From Cyclobacteriaceae bacterium (GTDB lineage: Bacteria; Bacteroidota; Bacteroidia; Cytophagales; Cyclobacteriaceae), in contig JAGQYM010000036.1 in assembly GCA_020436085.1 (NCBI GenBank), forward strand, positions 1 to 46,973: a stretch of 46,973 nt of DNA, given 5' to 3'. Below, piece after piece: positions 9,112 to 17,919 of the stretch; position 1 is the first letter of the stretch, and every line of letters starts with the position of its first letter. The notes under the pieces are model-generated. The model had not been told where the DNA came from and made no database searches. It saw only the letters and a list, made by a program, of their open reading frames with translations. Made by a program: the position numbers and the translations under genes.

Positions 9112-9766
9112 CCACCGTCAATCCTTCGATAATTCTATCCACCCACAATTTGTATTGCTTACCGGAGGGATGCAGTCCATCTGAGGCCACTAGCTCGGGA
9201 TCATTCAATCCTTGTCGTGAAATGTCGGTTATGTTAAAATATTGGATCCCATAAGATTCGGTTATCCTTCTATTCACTTCATTAAATTCATCCAACTCTT
9301 TCGAAATTTTTTCCTGTTTCGGCTTGCCAAATGGAGTGAATCCATAATCGGGAATTGAAACTACAAACACCTTTTCTTTATTTCCGCCAGCGAAGGCAAT
9401 AGCCGTCTTCAGAAGATCTTCATACTCTATCGCATACTGGTCAACTGGCTTGCCTTGATATTGATTGTTGACACCTATGAGAAGTGAGACCAGATTATAA
9501 GTGTCTTTGATCTGCGCGATATTAATTCCATTTTTCAGATTGTCGGTACGCCAGCCGGTGGTTGCAATTATTCTCGGGTTGTCTATTTCAAAACCCTTCG
9601 CTCTGAGCTGTTCAGCAAGTTGAACTGGCCAGCGTTCTTTTTCAGCCACGCTTTCACCAATCGTATACGAGTCTCCTAATGCTAAATATTTAAGCGGCTG
9701 ATTGTTTTGTGCTGACATAACAGTTGTTAAAAATGAGAGCAAAAGAAAAAATGCAATTCTGATCAT
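9104..9766 (-). CDS. secreted SGNH/GDSL hydrolase
   Basis: An esterase/lipase-like SGNH hydrolase of 220 residues with a signal peptide (residues 1-19, ending S-A-Q). The catalytic blocks are visible: block I G-D-S33-Y-T with the nucleophile, block III I-G-V-N-N-Q with the oxyanion asparagine, and block V S-D196-G-L-H199-P with the rest of the triad. It should act in the periplasm or outside the cell on ester bonds of lipids or acetylated sugars; the substrate is unknown. The start lies 3 bp after the stop of the S9 peptidase gene, so the pair forms an operon. Its 3' end overlaps the PepSY gene on the other strand by 8 bp. Confidence 0.88.
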   Translation of the reverse strand: MIRIAFFLLLSFLTTVMSAQNNQPLKYLALGDSYTIGESVAEKERWPVQLAEQLRAKGFEIDNPRIIATTGWRTDNLKNGINIAQIKDTYNLVSLLIGVNNQYQGKPVDQYAIEYEDLLKTAIAFAGGNKEKVFVVSIPDYGFTPFGKPKQEKISKELDEFNEVNRRITESYGIQYFNITDISRQGLNDPELVASDGLHPSGKQYKLWVDRIIEGLTVVK

Positions 9767-9769
9767 AGT

Positions 9770-11767
9770 CTATTTTTTTGTGTCGATCGTTCCCGTCATT
9801 TTTGGATTATCCAGATATTTACCAAACCAATTTTTGTACCGGGTATATCGATCAACCTGATAGCTAGGCGTTCTGATACCGTGGTATTGACCTGGGTAAA
9901 CAACAAATTCGGTTGGGACACCCAGTGTCTTAAGCGCCTGATACATTTGTTCACTACCCAATGGCGGCACGTTAAAGTCCTTCTCCCCTACCATATACAA
10001 CGTTGGCGTCTTTATTTTCTCAACGTTGAAAAAAGGTGACGATAGTTCCATCCACTTTGCTGTATTCTTCCACGGCAGACCAAGTTCATTTTCGTACTGC
10101 GTTGTGTATTGATCCGCACCATAAAGAGAAATCCAAAGTGCGCTGCCTGCTCCACTTGCTGCGGCTTTGAATCTGGTATCAGCAGCAGTAACATAGTCTG
10201 TAAGAATTCCTCCGTAGCTCCATCCCCCCACTACCATTTGATTCGCATCGACCTTCCCCTCTTTAATCAGGTGGTCCACTGCTCCAATCAGATCGACAAC
10301 CTCCTTATTTCCCCAGTCGGCATAGATGGCGCGACTGTAGTCCATTCCTCTTCCATTGCTCCCCCGATAGTTTACATTCGCCACAGCGTAGCCGTTGGCC
10401 GCATGAAGTTGAGAAATGAGATCAAAACTAAAATCGTCCTGACTTGTTGGGCCACCATGTATCCACAACACCAGGGGTAATTTTTGGTTCTTAGGTTTGT
10501 TCGCTGGCCAGAGGAGCAAACTACCTACAGTTGTTCCATCCTTGCTCTTGGAGTTGAAGCCCTCCACGGATGCCAATGTAAGTGGCTTAAGGAAATCATC
10601 GTTAACATGGGTCAGCCTTCTGACGACTGATCCTTCGATTCCATATACTTCAAAAGGAGTTTGAGGGTCACTGGATATTGTGGCCCATTTTGCATTCACA
10701 CTTCCTTGAAGCGAGTAAAAGACCCGATCACCTGTGGTGATGGTTTTCATCTCATTTGACGCAACATCAAAAGAAACCACATGTCGTCTTCGATCATCAT
10801 CAATCATCGCATAAATTGATTTACCATCTGATGACCACAGTGGCGAATAAAAATCACGATCAACTTTAGCTGAGACAATTCGAGGCGTACCGCCAGTCAC
10901 CGGCACGACTACCACTTGAGGTTGATCGTAAATGTCATATTCACGTGTACGTGATTTTAAGTAAGCAATTGATTTTCCATCAGGGCTCCACGATGGTGAA
11001 GTATCTGAGTTCTCCCAAGTGGTAAGCTGGCGGGGTTTTGCTCCTTGTTTCGCGTCAACTATCCAAATATCTGTGTTTCCATTTCTATCAGGGTCTGCAG
11101 TCCTGTTGCTTACAAACGCAATTTGTTTTGAATCAGGTGACCATACAGGATCGGTGTTGTCAAAATCTCCTGTGGTTAGCGTATCAAGTTTGTTAGTTGC
11201 TAAGTCATACAGATAAATATGATTTCGTTTACGCTCGAGATAGCCTTGTCCATCTGCCTTGAAATGGTGGCGGTCCATAACAATGGGCTTCTTCGTTTTC
11301 TTCTTTTCATCACTTTCATCCACGTCCTGATCTTTAATCACCAAGGCTATCTTTTTCGAATCCGGACTCCATTCGTAGCTTCCGATATCAACTTTAAGGC
11401 TGGTTAACTTTTCCGCCTCTCCGCCTCGCCTGTCCAACTTCCAAAGCTGTGTTGACTTCGATTCGTATCTGCTGGAAAGAAATGTGATAAACCTGCCATC
11501 AGGAGACCATCGTGGATTCGTTTCGCTTTCAATACTTGACGTCAGCCTGATGGATTCTTTCCCGTCCCAACTCACCATCCAAATATCTGAGTCATACTTG
11601 TCCTTCGCGGAGTCTGGAGTGCTCACCACGTATGCCACCCACTTACCGTCAGGTGAAAGCTGCGGGTCCTTTACTTCCTTAAGCCGGTAAACGTCTGACG
11701 GTTGGATAGGACGCTGCGCGAGAACGGTCTGCGTAGCAAGCAAGCAAAGAAAGAGATAAGTTTTCAT
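9770..11767 (-). CDS. S9 family peptidase (acylaminoacyl-peptidase/prolyl oligopeptidase type)
   Basis: A secreted serine peptidase of 665 residues. The signal peptide (about 1-17, ending V-L-A-Q) is followed by an N-terminal beta-propeller (about 25-400) with repeated W-S-P-D-G/S-K TolB/WD-like blades. The C-terminal alpha/beta-hydrolase domain carries the catalytic serine in G-W-S517-Y-G-G, the aspartate in G-E-K-D597 and the histidine in Q-Y-H629-G. W-I-H-G-G-P supplies the oxyanion-hole loop. The propeller normally limits access to short peptides, so a peptide-scavenging role in the periplasm is likely. It is the first gene of an operon with the SGNH hydrolase. Length and motif spacing fit a complete S9C-type enzyme. 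Confidence 0.92.
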   Translation of the reverse strand: MKTYLFLCLLATQTVLAQRPIQPSDVYRLKEVKDPQLSPDGKWVAYVVSTPDSAKDKYDSDIWMVSWDGKESIRLTSSIESETNPRWSPDGRFITFLSSRYESKSTQLWKLDRRGGEAEKLTSLKVDIGSYEWSPDSKKIALVIKDQDVDESDEKKKTKKPIVMDRHHFKADGQGYLERKRNHIYLYDLATNKLDTLTTGDFDNTDPVWSPDSKQIAFVSNRTADPDRNGNTDIWIVDAKQGAKPRQLTTWENSDTSPSWSPDGKSIAYLKSRTREYDIYDQPQVVVVPVTGGTPRIVSAKVDRDFYSPLWSSDGKSIYAMIDDDRRRHVVSFDVASNEMKTITTGDRVFYSLQGSVNAKWATISSDPQTPFEVYGIEGSVVRRLTHVNDDFLKPLTLASVEGFNSKSKDGTTVGSLLLWPANKPKNQKLPLVLWIHGGPTSQDDFSFDLISQLHAANGYAVANVNYRGSNGRGMDYSRAIYADWGNKEVVDLIGAVDHLIKEGKVDANQMVVGGWSYGGILTDYVTAADTRFKAAASGAGSALWISLYGADQYTTQYENELGLPWKNTAKWMELSSPFFNVEKIKTPTLYMVGEKDFNVPPLGSEQMYQALKTLGVPTEFVVYPGQYHGIRTPSYQVDRYTRYKNWFGKYLDNPKMTGTIDTKK

Positions 11768-11917
11768 AGCAAGGGTTTGACTTACAAATTAGGAAAAAGG
11801 ATGACTCGCGAAATTAATTATCGGGTTGACGTTCAATGAATTCAGGTAATTTTCTTCTGCTATCTCAAATAACTCGTTCGGAAGTCCGTAATTTATGGAA
11901 GTCTAAATCCTGTCATA

Positions 11918-12802
11918 TTGAGATCACTGGCGTTTGGAGAAATCCTTTGGGACATCATTAATGGCGAACCTCACTTGGGTGGAGCTCCCCTAAATTTTGC
12001 GGCACACATTGCACAATGTGGTGCTCAATCTTATATCATTTCACGGGTGGGTAATGACAATCTGGGAAAGAGCGCCATTGCCAGAGTTAAAGAAAACCGT
12101 GTCAATACAGATTTCATACAGGTGGATGAAAAGCATGAAACTGGAACAGTGAAAGTTTCGGTAACGGATGGTCAACCAGACTATACTATCAGGGAAAATG
12201 TAGCTTACGACTACATTGAATATTCAACTGAAGTGAGCGACTTAAGTAAATTGGATTTCGATTTATTCTACTTTGGCTCGCTTGCTCAGCGTCATAAGAC
12301 GAGCGCCTACACACTGAATGCTATCCTGAATAATAATAACTTCAATGACATCTTCTATGACGTTAATATTCGCAAGGACGGATTTAACGGCATCATCCTC
12401 AACGACTCTTTAGGTTATGCAACGATCTTGAAGCTAAACGTTTCCGAGTTACCCGTGATGTCGAATCTGGTTTTTGACGAGACTCTTTCGAATGAAGAGT
12501 TTTGCAATAGAATCACCGAAAGATATACTATTCGCATTATCATCATCACAGCAGCTGAAGACGGCTGTTATATCTACACCAATAAACACTTGAGTCATGT
12601 CAGCGGAATAAAGGTCGATGTGGCAGATGCTGTGGGGGCCGGTGATGCTTTCAGTGCAGCCTTCATGTTTCAATACGCAAAAACAAAAAATGCGATCAAG
12701 GCAGCGAGCGTAGCAAACAAAATCGGAGCTTACGTTGCCAGCAAAAAAGGTGCGATCCCAACTTACTCTGACGAAATAAAAAAACTTTTGAAAGGTCGCT
12801 GA
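11918..12802 (+). CDS. PfkB-family carbohydrate kinase (fructokinase-like)
   Basis: A cytoplasmic sugar kinase of 294 residues in the ribokinase/PfkB family. The N-terminal G-E-I-L-W-D segment and L-G-G-A-P-L-N-F-A substrate-binding motif resemble bacterial fructokinases. The C-terminal signature D-A-V-G-A-G-D243-A-F carries the catalytic base and anion hole. The best start is TTG at 11918, directly before R-S-L-A-F-G-E. No in-frame ATG or GTG exists between it and the upstream stop at about 11870, and a later start would cut the first strand. No transporter or glycosidase is adjacent, so the sugar (fructose or another) cannot be fixed from context. Confidence 0.85.
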   Translation: MRSLAFGEILWDIINGEPHLGGAPLNFAAHIAQCGAQSYIISRVGNDNLGKSAIARVKENRVNTDFIQVDEKHETGTVKVSVTDGQPDYTIRENVAYDYIEYSTEVSDLSKLDFDLFYFGSLAQRHKTSAYTLNAILNNNNFNDIFYDVNIRKDGFNGIILNDSLGYATILKLNVSELPVMSNLVFDETLSNEEFCNRITERYTIRIIIITAAEDGCYIYTNKHLSHVSGIKVDVADAVGAGDAFSAAFMFQYAKTKNAIKAASVANKIGAYVASKKGAIPTYSDEIKKLLKGR

Positions 12803-12822
12803 TCTACTCGAATCGCAGCGAC
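12795..12822. terminator. hairpin between convergent genes
   Basis: GTCGCTG (12795-12801) pairs perfectly with CAGCGAC (12816-12822) across a 14-base loop and covers both stop codons of the convergent kinase and permease genes. There is no clear T tract on either side, so a terminator role is only possible. Confidence 0.25.
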
Positions 12823-14039
12823 TCGATGGGATCTAGTTTAGAAGCTTTAAAAGCGGGGTAATAGCCAGAAAGTAATCCCACAACAACACATATAATCATA
12901 CCTACGAGCATCCACAACCATGGAATTACAAACGTGTCAATTCCGATTGCTCGTGAAATGAGATTTCCGATCCCAATACCGAGCACGATTCCGCCTAGCC
13001 CTCCAAGAATACAAACCACGATCGCCTCAATGACAAACTGCTGACGTATACGCAATGGCGTGGCACCAAGCGCCTTCCTTACCCCGACTTCACGTGTCCT
13101 TTCTGTCACCGAAACCAGCATGATGTTCATCAACGCAATGGATGCACCCAGCAGCGTAATAAATCCAACTCCAAAGCCTCCCATTCTCAGGGCACCAGTT
13201 ATGCTCTCAAGGTTTTCCGCAAGTGTTTCGCTCTTCTCTATTTCAAAGGTGTTTGCTGCCCCAACCTGGTCGCGTCTTATCGAACGCATTACCCCTGTGG
13301 CTTCTCCCATTGCCAATTCAATTTTTGACACATCATTGACGCCTACGGTTAATACGTATTCAAGTCCTCGGCCTTCAGCCATCTGATTCGCCACAATCAC
13401 TGGCACGAAAACCATGTTATCATAATTATCTTCCGCGAGTTGGCCTTTCTCTTTTAACACACCAATCACGCGAAAGCGAGTGCCTTTGAAGGTGACCTCA
13501 GAATTCAATGCCTCCTCATTGTCCTCATATATCGCCTCCACCACCTTACTCCCTAGCACTACTACTTTGCTGCCGTATTGCGTTTCAATTGTCGAAAAGT
13601 TTCTACCCTTCTCAATGTTGAGGCCTTTGATCGCAAGGTATTCTTCGTTTACTCCCGTGATTCCAACGTTTGGATTGGTCTTTGCCGAGTTGTGTTTGAT
13701 CTCAGCGATTTGCGTAAGTCGGGCTGACAAGCTTATGGTAGATGGCACAGAATATTGGTCGATAAACTTCTCCATCTCCTGAAGGTAAATCGGCCTAAAC
13801 GTTTCTTCCTTCACCCCTTGCTGGCTACGATTCCTGTTTCTCTTTGAGTAGATATCGAACGTATTGACACCCAAAGACGAAAGACTTTCTGACACCGAAT
13901 ATTCAATCCCGTCAATTGCGGTAAGTATGCCTACCAGTGAAGTGATGCCAATAGCAACGATCAATGCAGTGAGTACAGATCTCAGCAGGTTGGCCTGTAC
14001 CGATCTCAGACCTTCCTTAAAATTTTCGACCAGATTCAT
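12804..14039 (-). CDS. ABC transporter permease, MacB-like (FtsX core)
   Basis: An inner-membrane permease of 411 residues, a single MacB-type half-transporter. The first TM (about 20-42) follows an N-terminal amphipathic stretch. A periplasmic MacB-PCD domain (about 45-270) comes next, then three TMs (about 290-400) with R-T-R-E-V-G-V-R-K-A-L-G-A in the FtsX loop. It ends in the usual P-A-F-K-A-S-K-L-D-P-I-E-S-L-R. It lacks the prefix domain of the two large permeases at the window start and is half their length. No ATPase or membrane-fusion protein is adjacent, unlike in MacAB operons. It could use an ATPase encoded elsewhere; substrate unknown. It converges with the sugar kinase gene with 1 bp between stop codons. 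Confidence 0.9.
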   Translation of the reverse strand: MNLVENFKEGLRSVQANLLRSVLTALIVAIGITSLVGILTAIDGIEYSVSESLSSLGVNTFDIYSKRNRNRSQQGVKEETFRPIYLQEMEKFIDQYSVPSTISLSARLTQIAEIKHNSAKTNPNVGITGVNEEYLAIKGLNIEKGRNFSTIETQYGSKVVVLGSKVVEAIYEDNEEALNSEVTFKGTRFRVIGVLKEKGQLAEDNYDNMVFVPVIVANQMAEGRGLEYVLTVGVNDVSKIELAMGEATGVMRSIRRDQVGAANTFEIEKSETLAENLESITGALRMGGFGVGFITLLGASIALMNIMLVSVTERTREVGVRKALGATPLRIRQQFVIEAIVVCILGGLGGIVLGIGIGNLISRAIGIDTFVIPWLWMLVGMIICVVVGLLSGYYPAFKASKLDPIESLRFE

Positions 14040-14063
14040 TCAAAAAAGCCATAGTTTGCAGAT

Positions 14064-14071
14064 CAAATGTA
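14064..14071 (-). promoter_or_regulatory. -7 box TACATTTG (minus strand)
   Basis: On the minus strand TACATTTG matches TAnnTTTG exactly, 24 bp before the permease ATG at 14039. No matching -33 element is seen. Confidence 0.45.
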
Positions 14072-14146
14072 GGAATTGACCGTTGTAGTATAAGACTTTT
14101 AAAAGGTCAAATTGTTACATTCGTTTAGTCGTTGAATTCACATACG

Positions 14147-15403
14147 ATGAGGGTACTGATTTTGTTCTTGTTTTTGTTGGCCTGCAGGGTGGCTTCTGCC
14201 AATTACATTTTCATCCCCATGGACAACAAGCAGGCCAACCACCTGAAGGCCTACGGCATCTCCTACTGGATCTTAAAAAATGACATCGAAGTAGACTGGC
14301 TTTTGAATTATCGGGGGGGAAGTTTCATGTGTAAATACCAGCCGGCCATTCAAAACGAGCTTGTTGTGAGAGGTGTAAGCTTCGAGATCATTTCAGATGC
14401 GCAAGCCAATTCTATCATTACTGAGATTGCGAGCCCAGCCGTCAACTACGATCTGATGAAGCTGGAGAAGTATCCCAAGATTGCAGTGTACTCTCCTAAA
14501 TCGAAGCAACCCTGGGATGATGCGGTAACTCTTGTACTTACATACGCTGAGATTCCTTACGATATCATCTTCGACACAGAAGTGATGCGAGGAGATTTGC
14601 CAAAATATGATTGGCTACACCTTCATCACGAAGACTTTACGGGGCAGTACGGAAAATTTTATGGCAGCTACGCCAATATGCCCTGGTACATAGAGGCACA
14701 GAAAGAAGCCGAAGAACTTGCAAGGGATAATGGATTTCACAAAGTATCCCAGTTGAAACTCGCTGTTTCAAAAAGGATCAAAGAATTTGTCGCAGGAGGT
14801 GGGTTCCTGTTTGCAATGTGCTCAGCTACTGACTCATTCGACATAGCGCTTGCCGCAGAAGGTGTTGACATCTGTGAAAGAATGTATGACGGTGACCCGG
14901 CAGATCCACGTGCACAGGAAAAATTGGATTATGAAAAGACGCTCGCATTTACTGACTTCCGAATCTCCCGAGATCCATATCAATATGAGTTCTCTGACAT
15001 AGACAACAATGCACCAGAACGCGGTCTAAGGCAGGACAATGACTACTTCAACATTTTTGAATTTTCCGCCAAGTGGGACCCTATCCCAACGATGTTAACT
15101 CAAAATCACACCCGAGTGATCAAAGGCTTCTACGGACAAACAACAGGATTTAAAAAACACCTGGTAAAACCAGACGTAGTGGTAATGGGCGAGAACCGCG
15201 AAATCAAAGAGGCAAAATATCTTCACGGAGTTTTAGGAAAAGGCTTCTATACCTTCTATGGTGGTCACGACCCGGAAGATTATCAACACACCGTTGGTGA
15301 AGATCCAACAGATTTAAACTTGCATCCAAATTCGCCAGGGTATCGATTGATTTTGAATAACATTCTTTTCCCGGCAGCAAAAAAGAAAAAACAAAAGACC
15401 TAG
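14147..15403 (+). CDS. secreted conserved Bacteroidota protein, class I glutamine-amidotransferase-like fold
   Basis: A secreted protein of 418 residues from ATG 14147, which gives a clean signal peptide ending V-A-S-A. A TTG five codons upstream is less likely. I recall related Bacteroidota proteins often being labelled asparagine synthetase B, but I see neither an N-terminal Cys nucleophile nor a PP-loop (S-G-G-x-D-S) expected for that enzyme. Instead the central part has a GATase1/DUF4159-like pattern: K-I-A-V-Y-S-P, Y-D-W-L-H-L-H-H-E-D, E-F-V-A-G-G-G-F-L-F-A-M-C-S-A, and a late G-K-G-F-Y-T-F-Y-G-G-H-D-P-E-D. The cysteine in A-M-C-S-A sits about where a GATase nucleophile would be. The protein should be periplasmic. 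It ends in a lysine-rich tail. The function is unknown; an envelope enzyme or sugar/peptide-binding role is possible. Confidence 0.65.
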   Translation: MRVLILFLFLLACRVASANYIFIPMDNKQANHLKAYGISYWILKNDIEVDWLLNYRGGSFMCKYQPAIQNELVVRGVSFEIISDAQANSIITEIASPAVNYDLMKLEKYPKIAVYSPKSKQPWDDAVTLVLTYAEIPYDIIFDTEVMRGDLPKYDWLHLHHEDFTGQYGKFYGSYANMPWYIEAQKEAEELARDNGFHKVSQLKLAVSKRIKEFVAGGGFLFAMCSATDSFDIALAAEGVDICERMYDGDPADPRAQEKLDYEKTLAFTDFRISRDPYQYEFSDIDNNAPERGLRQDNDYFNIFEFSAKWDPIPTMLTQNHTRVIKGFYGQTTGFKKHLVKPDVVVMGENREIKEAKYLHGVLGKGFYTFYGGHDPEDYQHTVGEDPTDLNLHPNSPGYRLILNNILFPAAKKKKQKT

Positions 15404-15409
15404 AAGTCG

Positions 15410-16003
15410 CTAGTGCATTCTATCGCCACGCACCTCGAGCGTCTTTACAATCTCAGATTCCTCTCTCAACAGTTCTCTCCATCGTTTCTCCACAACTTCT
15501 GAGTCTTTGTACTCTTTAGCCAAGGACAAAAAAGTCTTATAGTGACCGGCCTCAGAGACCATTAGCTCATAATAGAATTTACTTAACTCAACATCACCAA
15601 TCTCTTTCCAGAGTAATCGGAATCTTTCACAACTCCTGGCTTCTATTAGCGCATTCATCAAAAGCCGTTCTGTTAGTTGATCATCGCGACTTCCTCCCTT
15701 CTTGATAATTTTCTGAAGTCTTTCCACATATTCGTCCTTGCGATTGGGACCGAACGTCATTTGTCTCTTTTTCAACTCTTCTATCACTCGCTCAAAGTGA
15801 CCCCATTCTTCCGCGACAATAGGCGTCAACACCTCCACCAGTTTCTCTTTGTCGGGATACTGAATAATCAACGAAATACATGACGAGGCGGCCTTCTGCT
15901 CACAATAGGCATGATCAACCAAAATGTCCTGAATATTCTTCTCAGCGATATTTACCCAACGTGGATCAGTGGGTAGCTCTAACCCGAGTACATGCTTTTC
16001 CAT
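15410..16003 (-). CDS. miaE: MiaE-like tRNA hydroxylase (diiron, ferritin-like)
   Basis: A ferritin-like diiron protein of 197 residues matching tRNA-(ms2io6A)-hydroxylase, which hydroxylates the isopentenyl group of ms2i6A at tRNA position 37. Metal-ligand motifs are in place: E35-Q-K-A-A-S, A-E-E-W-G-H69-F, A-R-S-C-E-R-F, and S-E-A-G-H-Y. The start at 16003 (M-E-K-H-V-L-G-L) fits the family N-terminus and begins 1 bp after the upstream stop. A start eight codons further upstream would overlap the porin gene. It is the last gene of the lpxK - porin - miaE run. The partner enzymes MiaA and MiaB are not in this window. Confidence 0.85.
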   Translation of the reverse strand: MEKHVLGLELPTDPRWVNIAEKNIQDILVDHAYCEQKAASSCISLIIQYPDKEKLVEVLTPIVAEEWGHFERVIEELKKRQMTFGPNRKDEYVERLQKIIKKGGSRDDQLTERLLMNALIEARSCERFRLLWKEIGDVELSKFYYELMVSEAGHYKTFLSLAKEYKDSEVVEKRWRELLREESEIVKTLEVRGDRMH

Positions 16004-16004
16004 C

Positions 16005-17906
16005 CTAATCGAATAACAGTAGCTCAAATCCGAAATCCAAAATATTTCGCTGACCCGGATAAACAGGAGTGGGCAAATACCCAGACTGGGTAAAGGCCTG
16101 CACGAGATTGTTATACTTGAAAAAGAATCTGCCTCGTTTCATCTTGGCATTCAAGAAGACATCGATCAAAGGAAAGGACGGGGTCTCCACCTGATTCTGA
16201 ACATAGAATTGTTGAATCGAAGTATCGTAGCCGTAGTCAAAATAGTTGGACCTCCAATGAAAATCGATGCCGATTTGAACCTGAAGATTCTTCTTAAACA
16301 AATCGTTTTCATAAGCAAGCTGGGTGTTGACAAACAACTCAGGCACTCTCAAAGCATCGTCATCATTCTTCAAAAAAGTCGAGTAAATAATCTGGGGGCG
16401 AAGATGTAGGTGTCTCAGAAACCTAACATCTAGATTAACTTCTGGCGAAAGAAGCTCCTGTCTTCCATCTGATTGCACCGGCAAAACAGTTTGATCGATT
16501 CCCGGAAAACTTGTTTTTCGAAAATAGATATAATCAGAAAACGAAGTGTATGTAAATCCGGGCGAGAATAAAAGTCTTCCCCACTGGATTTTTCCAAAGG
16601 CCTCAACTTGCAGCCCGCTTACATTTCGAAAGTTATTAAACCACTCATCGAATGAACCCCGATAGGCATTGTAAATAAATGACGGTTTGGATAGAATCTG
16701 TCTCGCCTTTGCATCTATCCACTTTGACGACAGTGTTGCCTCCGCGCTGTAATTTCCACCATCGAGATATTCAAACCAAGCTGTAAGGTGTGTCACCGAA
16801 TCATGCTCGTAGGAGACACGCCCACCAAGATAATACTCATTGTCTGAAAGAGGCAGACTGAGCGTGTCCTCGGTGATGTACTTGTATCTGAAATTATAAT
16901 GGCGCGCTTTTGCATATCCATCGTAAAAAAACTTACCAACTTTCCCCTTCAATCCGATAGCATTGGTCCAATAAGAAAATCGGGTACTGTCTTTAATTTC
17001 ATCTGGCTTTTCGAGACCAAGTTCAACCCGGTTGTCATAGAAGCTCTCGGGATCGGTAGGAATGCTTTCAAAAAATAGATTCTCTTGTTTGCCTAAATCC
17101 GACTGATGATAGACTTGCAGAGCATTTCCAACCTTATACTGATGAAATAAGTGAGCATTATTTCGTAGGTGCACGCTATTGGCTTCAGTCAATTTGGGAT
17201 TGTTATCCGGATCAAAAATTGAAGCATAGGTCGAGTCAATTGCAGTAGCCACAGTTGTGATCCCACCATTCTCCACGACACTGTGCCTCATCCTCCTGTA
17301 GTTCAGTATCAGTTGATATCGATCATTTTCACTTCTATAAGAGGTATACACATCGTAGTAGTGGCTGACCGTCTGACGGTCCCCTTTCCTTTCCCGTTGA
17401 ATCTGTTTGTCAACCAGCAAAGGCCGATAGTTAAATCCAAAGTTCCACCGTGGGTTAATATTGCGGCTGAATTCTATTCTTGTTAACGCACGACCATCGC
17501 CTCCCCAGATAATTCGCATGCGTGTATAAGGCGATTTTGTATCAAAATATTTTGGTTCCTCGGTCAGATAAAACTGTTCATACACTGAAAATCCCGTGGA
17601 CACACCTATCGCAGACGGTAGTTGAGGGAAGACTGGATAAAGTGCTGTTCCAATATTTCCAAGATCTTTGTATTTGTTATTAAATCTCTGCGGGTAAGTC
17701 CATCGATGGTAATTATTGATGGAAGTGTCAATAGGCTGATAATTATCGCGATTGAAGTAGATGTTCTCTTCGGTCGTCCATTTCGTAGTTGTTGGTCCGT
17801 AGACGTTTCTGGTAGAGTCGTCAACGACTTGAGATCCGCGCCTCTGCGCAAGGGCAGAAAAAGCGGTCATGTAAATAAAAACTACTATGAGAATCTTTCG
17901 AATCAC
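16005..17906 (-). CDS. putative outer-membrane porin (Porin_10-type)
   Basis: An outer-membrane beta-barrel of 633 residues. The signal peptide (1-20, ending S-A-L-A-Q) is followed by a short polar region with N-Y-Q-P-I-D-T, then G-N-I-G-T-A and many alternating, aromatic-rich strands across the rest of the chain. It ends in an aromatic C-terminal strand (F-G-F-E-L-L-L-F-D), as expected for BAM substrates. Length and motifs match the Bacteroidota 'putative porin' family. It lies 13 bp after lpxK and 1 bp before miaE in one operon, which links it to outer-membrane assembly. A -7-like TATATTTG lies only 4 bp before its ATG and could give a nearly leaderless internal transcript. The substrate is unknown. 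Confidence 0.85.
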   Translation of the reverse strand: MIRKILIVVFIYMTAFSALAQRRGSQVVDDSTRNVYGPTTTKWTTEENIYFNRDNYQPIDTSINNYHRWTYPQRFNNKYKDLGNIGTALYPVFPQLPSAIGVSTGFSVYEQFYLTEEPKYFDTKSPYTRMRIIWGGDGRALTRIEFSRNINPRWNFGFNYRPLLVDKQIQRERKGDRQTVSHYYDVYTSYRSENDRYQLILNYRRMRHSVVENGGITTVATAIDSTYASIFDPDNNPKLTEANSVHLRNNAHLFHQYKVGNALQVYHQSDLGKQENLFFESIPTDPESFYDNRVELGLEKPDEIKDSTRFSYWTNAIGLKGKVGKFFYDGYAKARHYNFRYKYITEDTLSLPLSDNEYYLGGRVSYEHDSVTHLTAWFEYLDGGNYSAEATLSSKWIDAKARQILSKPSFIYNAYRGSFDEWFNNFRNVSGLQVEAFGKIQWGRLLFSPGFTYTSFSDYIYFRKTSFPGIDQTVLPVQSDGRQELLSPEVNLDVRFLRHLHLRPQIIYSTFLKNDDDALRVPELFVNTQLAYENDLFKKNLQVQIGIDFHWRSNYFDYGYDTSIQQFYVQNQVETPSFPLIDVFLNAKMKRGRFFFKYNNLVQAFTQSGYLPTPVYPGQRNILDFGFELLLFD

Positions 17907-17910
17907 CGGG

Positions 17911-17918
17911 CAAATATA
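17911..17918 (-). promoter_or_regulatory. possible internal -7 box TATATTTG (minus strand)
   Basis: On the minus strand TATATTTG fits TAnnTTTG exactly, in the gap between lpxK and the porin gene. It ends 4 bp before the porin ATG, so a transcript from it would have essentially no leader. It may be chance. Confidence 0.28.
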
Positions 17919-17919
17919 C

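Noticed and set aside
14147-15403. Asparagine synthetase B as the product name
   Set aside because: No N-terminal Cys amidotransferase domain or PP-loop is present and the protein has a signal peptide.
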